A stretch of 64,000 nucleotides of DNA from Artocarpus heterophyllus (taxonomy: Eukaryota > Streptophyta > Magnoliopsida > Rosales > Moraceae), in NCBI GenBank assembly GCA_025403435.1, contig CM046332.1, forward strand, positions 9,913,903-9,977,902. Reading direction: 5' to 3'. Numbering within the stretch: position 1 is the first letter of the stretch; every line of letters starts with the position of its first letter. The notes beneath the pieces are model-generated. The model was not told the DNA's origin. It saw nothing but the letters and a program-made list of their open reading frames with translations, and did not search any database. Made by a program: the position numbers and the translations under genes. This document shows, one piece after another, positions 57,891-64,000 of this stretch.

Positions 57891-59488
57891 TTCGGTTAAC
57901 CTAGGGAGTGTAGCACCACTTTAAAAAAATTTGTTTTTGAGTTGGTTTTGAAGCTGAATTTTCATTGTCATCATCAAGATGAACCTTCAGATTGATTTAT
58001 ACAATCCAGAAGGATGTCACATGGAAAAGCTCTAGAATGAAAATATTAACGGTTATGTGAGTACGATAATTATATAAAAGGAAAGTATTAATAGTTATGA
58101 GGGAATGAAAATTATATGGAATGTGTTTATAAGTAGAATGCTTATGAGAGATTCGTATAATATTAGGATCTATATGCATATCTAATTTGTATAAAATGAT
58201 GAGAAATTCATATAGATACGAGGATTTAAGAGCCTTTTATCTCGTGAAAAACAATAAGAAATATAAGGCTTGATTTATTGATTTCAAAGTTTCGCATATA
58301 TGTGTCAAATTTTTTGTAATTGATTCAAACCTAAGTAATGATTATGAGTGGATTCGGTGGAGCACATAAGTGTCAATAACTTTTCTTGTAAGTTCTATTT
58401 ACTTGAGGAATATGAGATAAGTTAGGAATCTATGGTATTGAATCTTGAGTGAGATAAACGTTAGACTTTTGGTCTGTTGAGACTGTGTAAAGGCAAGAAT
58501 GCATGAATTTCAAGGTTGGAATATTTTGTTATGTACATTGTATTTAAGTGTATCAGTGAAACTTTATGAATAGATGTAATGTGAAAATGACCAATAAGAG
58601 TTTCCTTAAGTAAATCATAATACTTAAGGCACCTATAATAATTTTGGATAATTACGATAAAAGGTTTAACTTCTAGATGTTTAGATGTGAATCTTTTTGT
58701 TACTTAAGGTTTTGTTATATGAGGAAATTAAATATTGTATAGGTGGAATTGTGGGGATTGTAGATGTTCCTAAGTAGTAACATCAAATGTCTTTGTTCAT
58801 TGATATGGTCTATGTTGGAATACATAAATTGTATTGATTTTAAGGTTAGTCACATTCAAAACCCCTGGTAGTAATGATGATGAATCCATTGATAGATGTT
58901 GAGTATTAGGGATAACATATGGGTGTACGCATTATTCAATGAGGTTTTGATTAAAACAAATTATTTGAATTGCTAGAAGATTATGTTGTTATGAAATGAT
59001 TTTAAATACCATTCAAGGAGGTCCCTGATTGTTGTTAAATTAGACTTGTTGTTCATAGTTAATTTTATCTTTAGTAGGCTTTGAATTAGGCTTAAGATCT
59101 GTACAAATTGGTTTTCAATTTTATGTTTATTATTTAACTCGTTCTAAATGTGTTAAGGCCCAAAACAACCTGACCTATTTCAACTTAGAACATTTGGGCC
59201 TAGTCCAAATCCTAAATCAGTTTGATTCACACCGTCTCTTCCACGTGGCCTCTATACGTGTCATTTACAATGGTTTAATCATTGTTTACATATACGTCTA
59301 CTGTGTATAGGAGCTTGTTTCTCTGAGCTTACTCTCTCTCTCTTAATTTGTTATTCTCTATCTAAATGGTAAATCATTTTCTTTTTCCCTAGAAATTCTT
59401 CTTTCCCTCTAAAAGAAGAAGGAATTCTAGGATTCTGCAACTTACTATCTCAATTTTTTCTTCCTATTTACTCTTCTTTCATCTCATC
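57891..59488 (+). other. Non-coding leader of the cargo element
   Basis: About 1.6 kb with no recognisable gag or other protein. The last 300 bp has promoter-like character: a TTGGGCCTAG-type motif near 59180-59215, CACGTGG near 59240 and a strongly CT-rich leader from 59320 to the ATG at 59489. Confidence 0.5.
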
Positions 59489-60010
59489 ATGTACCCAAAG
59501 TACCAACACCTGAGAAAGTATTTCCCATCACTCTCCCAAAAGATTCTCAAAAAGAAATACAAGGCTAGAATCAGTCGGTTGTTGATTCTTTTGTGTTTTG
59601 GCATCCCTTGTGATGTGAGAATGTTGATAGAAGGAAAGATCCATCCGAGTGATTTCAATCAAGATGTCGGTTTACTAGGAACGGGTACCAGTCGTAGTGC
59701 AATGAAAAGAAGAGCTCGTGCCATCACAGTCACTTGTAACAAATGTGGAAGACAAAATTATAATGGTAAATGTACTTCACCTGGTTATATGTCTACGAAT
59801 AGAGAGGATAAAATAAGGTTTTGCAGGGATGCGCTTTCAAAGGAGAACTTGGATAGCATCCATCTTTCTCTTCATGGTCACCCTAGTGGATATGTTCAAG
59901 GAGCTATTTTTAAACTCTGGCCTAAATTTTATGCAGAAAGACAACGCCTTAGAAATATGGTATTTCTAGATCCTGTTTGCCAAGCCATAAGAAACCTGGA
60001 TGGGGAATAA
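59489..60010 (+). CDS. Zinc-finger cargo ORF, copy 2 (intact, unknown)
   Basis: An uninterrupted 173-residue frame. A hydrophobic helix-like stretch lies at residues 29-40, an arginine/lysine patch (KRRARA) at 73-78, directly followed by a cysteine finger (Cys83, Cys86, Cys95, perhaps Cys112), and a C-terminal region with HPSGYVQGAIFKLWPKFY near 131-148. I do not recognise the exact family. A basic patch followed at once by a CX2C finger in a small protein is also the layout of nucleic-acid-binding/silencing-suppressor proteins of some Betaflexiviridae, so a virus origin is possible but unproven. The diverged copy at 9502-10043 shows it is a real, conserved protein. It lies on the sense strand of the LTR element, upstream of a LOG-like pseudogene. 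Confidence 0.6.
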   Translation: MYPKYQHLRKYFPSLSQKILKKKYKARISRLLILLCFGIPCDVRMLIEGKIHPSDFNQDVGLLGTGTSRSAMKRRARAITVTCNKCGRQNYNGKCTSPGYMSTNREDKIRFCRDALSKENLDSIHLSLHGHPSGYVQGAIFKLWPKFYAERQRLRNMVFLDPVCQAIRNLDGE

Positions 60011-60628
60011 GTCATCGCTCTATAAAGGTTGTTTAGTCTTTGCTTATTTGAAATAGTTTGAGTTGATGTTCAATAGTTTGTGTTTTTCTTTTACTCAGAA
60101 TATTTGCCTTTGTGGTCAAAATAATTGTGATTATTAGATTGATACAGTAAGTGGTAATATCTCATTTAATTTATGGTTTTCTTAAATATATATATAATAA
60201 AATATATTATCTTATCAGACACGTCACATAAGATACAGTAACATGTTTGAATTTTGAAAACTTATCCAGATATTTCAAGATTTGTGTCTCAAATTTCAAA
60301 AGTTCTACAGTATTTATCGTTTATATTGAATTTTTAGACTCGATGTATATTTGTCAAAAAGTCTGCAGTTGTGTCAAGAGGGTCTTCTGTCAAACCATTC
60401 TCAATTGTCAAAAGGTATACCATTAGAGTCTAATCTTTTTTAAAAAGTGAATCAGATTTTCTGTAAACTATCAATCACCTTATCTTACTTTCTTACCCGC
60501 ACAAGATTTTGTTTAAATCTTTGGATTGCCTTTTTATTTCCCACTCATCTGTCTCTTTAGTCCTTTTTGCGTATCCCTCATCCTTAAAATCTCATGTAGA
60601 ACCCGAAGTCTAAGTGGAGCAGACATAA
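60011..60628 (+). other. Spacer between cargo ORF and LOG-like sequence
   Basis: AT-rich, no open frame of note. It contains repeated TGTCAAAA motifs near 60350-60420. It may be untranslated sequence of either cargo. Confidence 0.45.
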
Positions 60629-61302
60629 AGCAATCACTTATATAAACCAAATATATCTACCTCCCAGTCTACCAAGAAAATAAAGAATGTCTGTGTCTTT
60701 TGTGGTTCCAGCCTTGGAAAAGATAAAGCCTATGTAGAAGCAGCAAAACACTTAGGGCAATTCCTAGCACGCAGGAAGATTAACATAATTTATGGGGGTG
60801 GTAGTTTAAAAATGATGGAAAATATGACGCTAGCAGCTAGGTCTAGTGATACCATAGCTGTAGGAATTTGGCCTCATACTCTAGCTAAAGGAAACCTTTA
60901 TAAGGAAACCATTGGTAAGAAAAAAGGAGTAAGAAGCATTCCTAGAAATTTTAAAGCCATAATCAATAATTCTGATGCTTTTATAGCATTACTTGGTGGT
61001 CTAGGTACTCTTGAGGAAATATTCGTAGTTGCTTGTTAGCAATTATTGGGCTTTTATTCCAAACCCTTGGGACTACTGAATGTAAATGGTTTTATGATGG
61101 TCTTTTGAAATTTCTAGATTACGCTGTGGAAGAAAACATCATTGTAGAATCAGAGAGACAAATCTTTATTACTGCTTCAATAGTTGAGGAATTGATAGAT
61201 AAGATGCAAATCATACATCTGAAATCCGACACTGCAATATCCAAGCTTGAATGGGAAAGGGAAAGCCGGGAGCAGCCTATTGATTTGAATCTCCATCTGT
61301 AA
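60629..61302 (+). pseudogene. LOG: LOG-type cytokinin-activating enzyme, intronless pseudogene
   Basis: The translation gives KNVCVFCGSSLGKDKAYVEA, then INIIYGGGSLKMM, NSDAFIALLGGLGTLEEI, and after a stop KPLGLLNV and DYAVEENIIV. This is the LOG family (cytokinin riboside 5'-monophosphate phosphoribohydrolase), which releases active cytokinin bases in the cytosol. The diagnostic PGGxGTxxE motif reads LGGLGTLEE, so its proline is lost. A stop lies at 61037-61039 and a frameshift near 61090. The frame opens at 60629 without an ATG before 60812. Plant LOG genes normally have several introns; here none is seen, so this is probably a retrocopy carried by the LTR element. Confidence 0.85.
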
Positions 61303-62226
61303 TCTTTTGGTTTTATCTATGGCATGTGGGCATGTGTGTCCATATTTCGTGTGTCACGAATAACCGTTTACCTTGTATTCTATATTTCTTATGGCATGTC
61401 GTTGTTCAATCTTTTAGATTTATTGAGCCTAATACCAGGATGGCTAGATACGGAGTACTTGATATTCTCGAAACACGTCCCACTTAAGGTCTGAACTTTT
61501 GTTTATCGATGTTTTTGTATGCTATAAGCATACATGATATGGATAGCTGGTATACGGAGTGCCTTGTACTCTCGAAACGTATCTGTATCATGTCTGTAAT
61601 GTGTAGTATTCTGTTAATGTTTTGTAGAAGACTAAAGTTAACTATGGGGATACTTTGTAGAAAATATGAGTGTGTTATATGGATGAAATGTTTCAGTGTT
61701 ATAAAGGTAGATATTTAATTAAAAAAAACCTGTCGAGTTGGCTATAATTATGAGACTCCCTCTAATATCTCTATATATAAGTTTAATGTATGATTTTGAA
61801 TAAAAGCACTTGTGTTATATATTTTATGATTATGTTTTAGTTTATTGCTTGGAATATAAGATTTATCATTCTTGACTTTTCTTTGCTTAGAAAAGAAAAG
61901 GAACCCAAAGATGAAGTATGTAGAATTTCTCGAGCAATGTCCCTAATGTGATTGTAGATTACAGTCTATGAATAGTGAAGGACTGAAAAAAAATGGTATG
62001 ATCGGCATGTGTGCTTTTCTGATTAGATTCCTAAACCATTATGCGATTTAATCAATGTGGAACCGACTAGAAATACTCTTGTTGAGGGATTTAGAAACTA
62101 GAGTGAATTCATATTTTAAGTATATAAGTGGAGATATGGTAACTTACATTTGAGGAGAAACAACATTGACGGTTTAGAGCCGAAAGAAGAATCATAACGG
62201 AATTGTGATTTTTACTAGTATGATTT
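61303..62226 (+). other. Non-coding 3' interior of the cargo element
   Basis: No coding family. A motif TACGGAGT...CTTG.TA.TCTCGAAAC occurs twice, at about 61449 and 61553, about 104 bp apart. Confidence 0.5.
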
Positions 62227-62239
62227 AAGGGGGTAGAGC
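62227..62239 (+). other. Polypurine tract of the cargo element
   Basis: AAGGGGGTAGAGC directly precedes the TGTGACACC start of the second LTR. Confidence 0.75.
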
Positions 62240-64000
62240 TGTGACACCTGTTATTTTCCTAGCGGGTATTAAGGTAATTAAATTAATTATTAGTGTGCCA
62301 ATTAAAAATTTGTTTCATTTAAAATCTATTTCACAATATTTATTTCTACTTATTTTTAGAATTTTCTAAAATTTTCTATACTTATTTAGTATATTTACCA
62401 AAATGTCTTAGAACTTCTCATTAATTACGAAAATGCCATTTGGCATTATTTGAACTAAAAGTCTCCGGAAGAGACTTACTCACCTACTCCTCAATTATTT
62501 CCTTACCTCTCATTTAGATCAAATCACTCTCTCTCTTTCCCTCATGTCTCCCTACTCCTCTCTCTTTTCTTTCTTTTCCTCTTCATTTCTCTTACACGGT
62601 GAGATAAATCAGAGGAGGACCAAAGGAGAACTCAAGTTGTTCTATCACAATCTTCACAAACAACTACTCACCAGCTCAAAGATCAAGGAAACTCAAGGAT
62701 TTTCAAGTTCAAACCACTTTTGAGTTAAGTTTTTAAGGTTAGATTTTTAAAACTTTAACTTTAATTTTAAGTTGTATTTTGATATGAAAATTTGTGAGAA
62801 ATGTGTTTTTGATGTTTGTGAATGATTATACATCATTTTTAAGCTTAGAAACATGTTACAAATCTGAATTTTGATTGAGAATGGGTAAAAAACAATCAAG
62901 AACTCGTATGTGCATTTTTTCAGAGTTTATTTCATTTTTCTGGCTTTCTGTCGTTTTTCCTATAAAGGGGAAACAACATGTCGTTTTTCCAAAACAGAGA
63001 TTTAATAAAAATAGAAGCAAATTTTAGCTTCAGGTGGGATTTGAACCCCCTACCTTAGGGATAAATAAAGGAGGCCAAACCACCAAGACAATGATGGTTA
63101 TTTGATAACATATATTTCGAAAATAATAAATAGTTCTTTATAAAAAGTCTATAATTTCAAATAATTTTATTTAAATGAATATTAAACTTTTCAATTATTT
63201 TATTTCTAAATATTTTATAATCGTTTTATTTATTTTAAAAAGTTCATTCAACATATTTTGTACCAAAATAAAATTCGTATATTTTAATTTTATTGTTATT
63301 TTAGCATTTACTAAAATTAAGTTAGAAAAGTGATATTCACAATTTTAGTACGTTAATGATTATGGCACACTAATAAAAATAAATGATAAATTGACATAAT
63401 TAAAAATTAGGATTTAAGTTAAAGTATGGTTATTTTATATGTTTTAGGACAATAGCATGCTTGGAGCTTATGTGGTGAATTGTGTAAGCTGGGAATTGTC
63501 AGTGGATGTTTGTAAAGAGGTAGGGATTCTATTACTCATTTTTTGTGTGGTTTTTATGGAATTAAAATTGATTGTTTTACCTCAAGATATATATATCTAT
63601 GTTGAACTACTATTATATGAGTATCACATATGAAACTATGACATGGACTCGTCTTGTATTGTACGACGAGGAACATAATGAATTGACACATGTTATAAAT
63701 TGAGAAGCATGGTTAGGAAAACTGATTATAAATAATGATTGAATATAGAGAAATGGTGAGACGTGAAGGGGACGGCAGTTACGTCATTGGACACGAATAC
63801 CCTAAAAGGTAAAATAGGGGGAAGGTGATGACGCTTCCTTGGGTGGAAAGTCCCAGAACACATTGTACAGGAACCGTCTTGGTGAGGATTTGGGGCTTGA
63901 TGTCCCCTCACCGGAACACCCTTGGAATGTATAGAGGGTGATCAAGAGCGCCCATTTGGGTTTCGATGAGTTGAGTGATACTCTATTAAACGTGGATACC
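62240..64000 (+). repeat. 3' LTR of the cargo element, cut by window end
   Basis: Follows 55550 to about 57290 closely for 1.76 kb, with scattered substitutions and a roughly 30-bp insertion near 62960-62990 that duplicates GTCGTTTTTCC. The remaining 0.6 kb lies outside the window. Confidence 0.85.

Larger units (their letters stand above)
55550..64000 (+). mobile_element. Non-autonomous gypsy-type element carrying cargo genes
   Basis: Long direct repeats at 55550-57866 and from 62240 to the window end act as LTRs. The first is followed by a primer-binding site (TGGTATTAGAGCC) and the second preceded by a polypurine tract (AAGGGGGTAGAGC), so it is an LTR retrotransposon on the plus strand. 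The 4.4-kb interior has no gag, protease, reverse transcriptase or integrase. It holds an intact zinc-finger ORF (59489-60010) and an intronless LOG-like pseudogene (60629-61302). Mobilisation would need enzymes from a related gypsy element. The right LTR is cut by the window edge, so its outer duplication cannot be checked. Confidence 0.8.

Overview
This is nuclear DNA from a flowering plant, most likely a eudicot. It is AT-rich, carries intron-type plant signals and is dominated by nested LTR retrotransposons and a hAT DNA transposon. I cannot name the species. The only gene that looks like an intact, ordinary host gene is a U4/U6.U5 snRNP 27 kDa (SNRNP27-like) gene at 36269-36937.

Layout from left to right. 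1-5520 is gene-poor and holds an Athila/Tat-type LTR remnant (about 1030-2480). 5521-13390 is a minus-strand Athila-like element: 3' LTR, broken gag and protease, no reverse transcriptase or integrase, and in their place a broken copy of an unusual zinc-finger ORF. A gypsy-type LTR follows at 13391-14663. 15132-35852 is one hAT element with an 8-bp near-perfect target duplication. It has swollen to 20.7 kb because a Ty1/copia element (15940-25514, duplication ATTCC), a gypsy solo LTR (28241-31645, duplication GATAG) and a copia solo LTR (32610-34640, duplication GAAAG) inserted into it. The hAT also carries two exons of a PDCD5-like gene with their intron. After SNRNP27 come a 5'-truncated LINE tail with a 15-bp duplication (37968-38641), a truncated minus-strand Tekay-like gypsy element (40741 to about 45312) and a complete minus-strand copia element (45610-55205, duplication CCCTC).

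The most interesting part is 55550-64000. It is a non-autonomous gypsy-type element with 5' LTR, primer-binding site, polypurine tract and the start of the 3' LTR, but no gag-pol. Its interior holds an intact 173-residue ORF with an arginine-rich patch next to a cysteine finger, and an intronless, broken copy of a LOG-type cytokinin-activating enzyme gene. A diverged copy of the same finger ORF sits in the Athila-like element 46 kb away, in the same position (sense strand, upstream of the 3' LTR). Two unrelated LTR-retrotransposon lineages therefore seem to carry the same non-retroviral cargo gene. Its layout recalls the small nucleic-acid-binding proteins of some plant RNA viruses, but that link is inference.

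All transposase and gag-pol reading frames seen here carry stops or frameshifts, so none of these elements looks autonomous. The element boundaries are unusually well supported by target duplications, so the order of insertion can be read directly.
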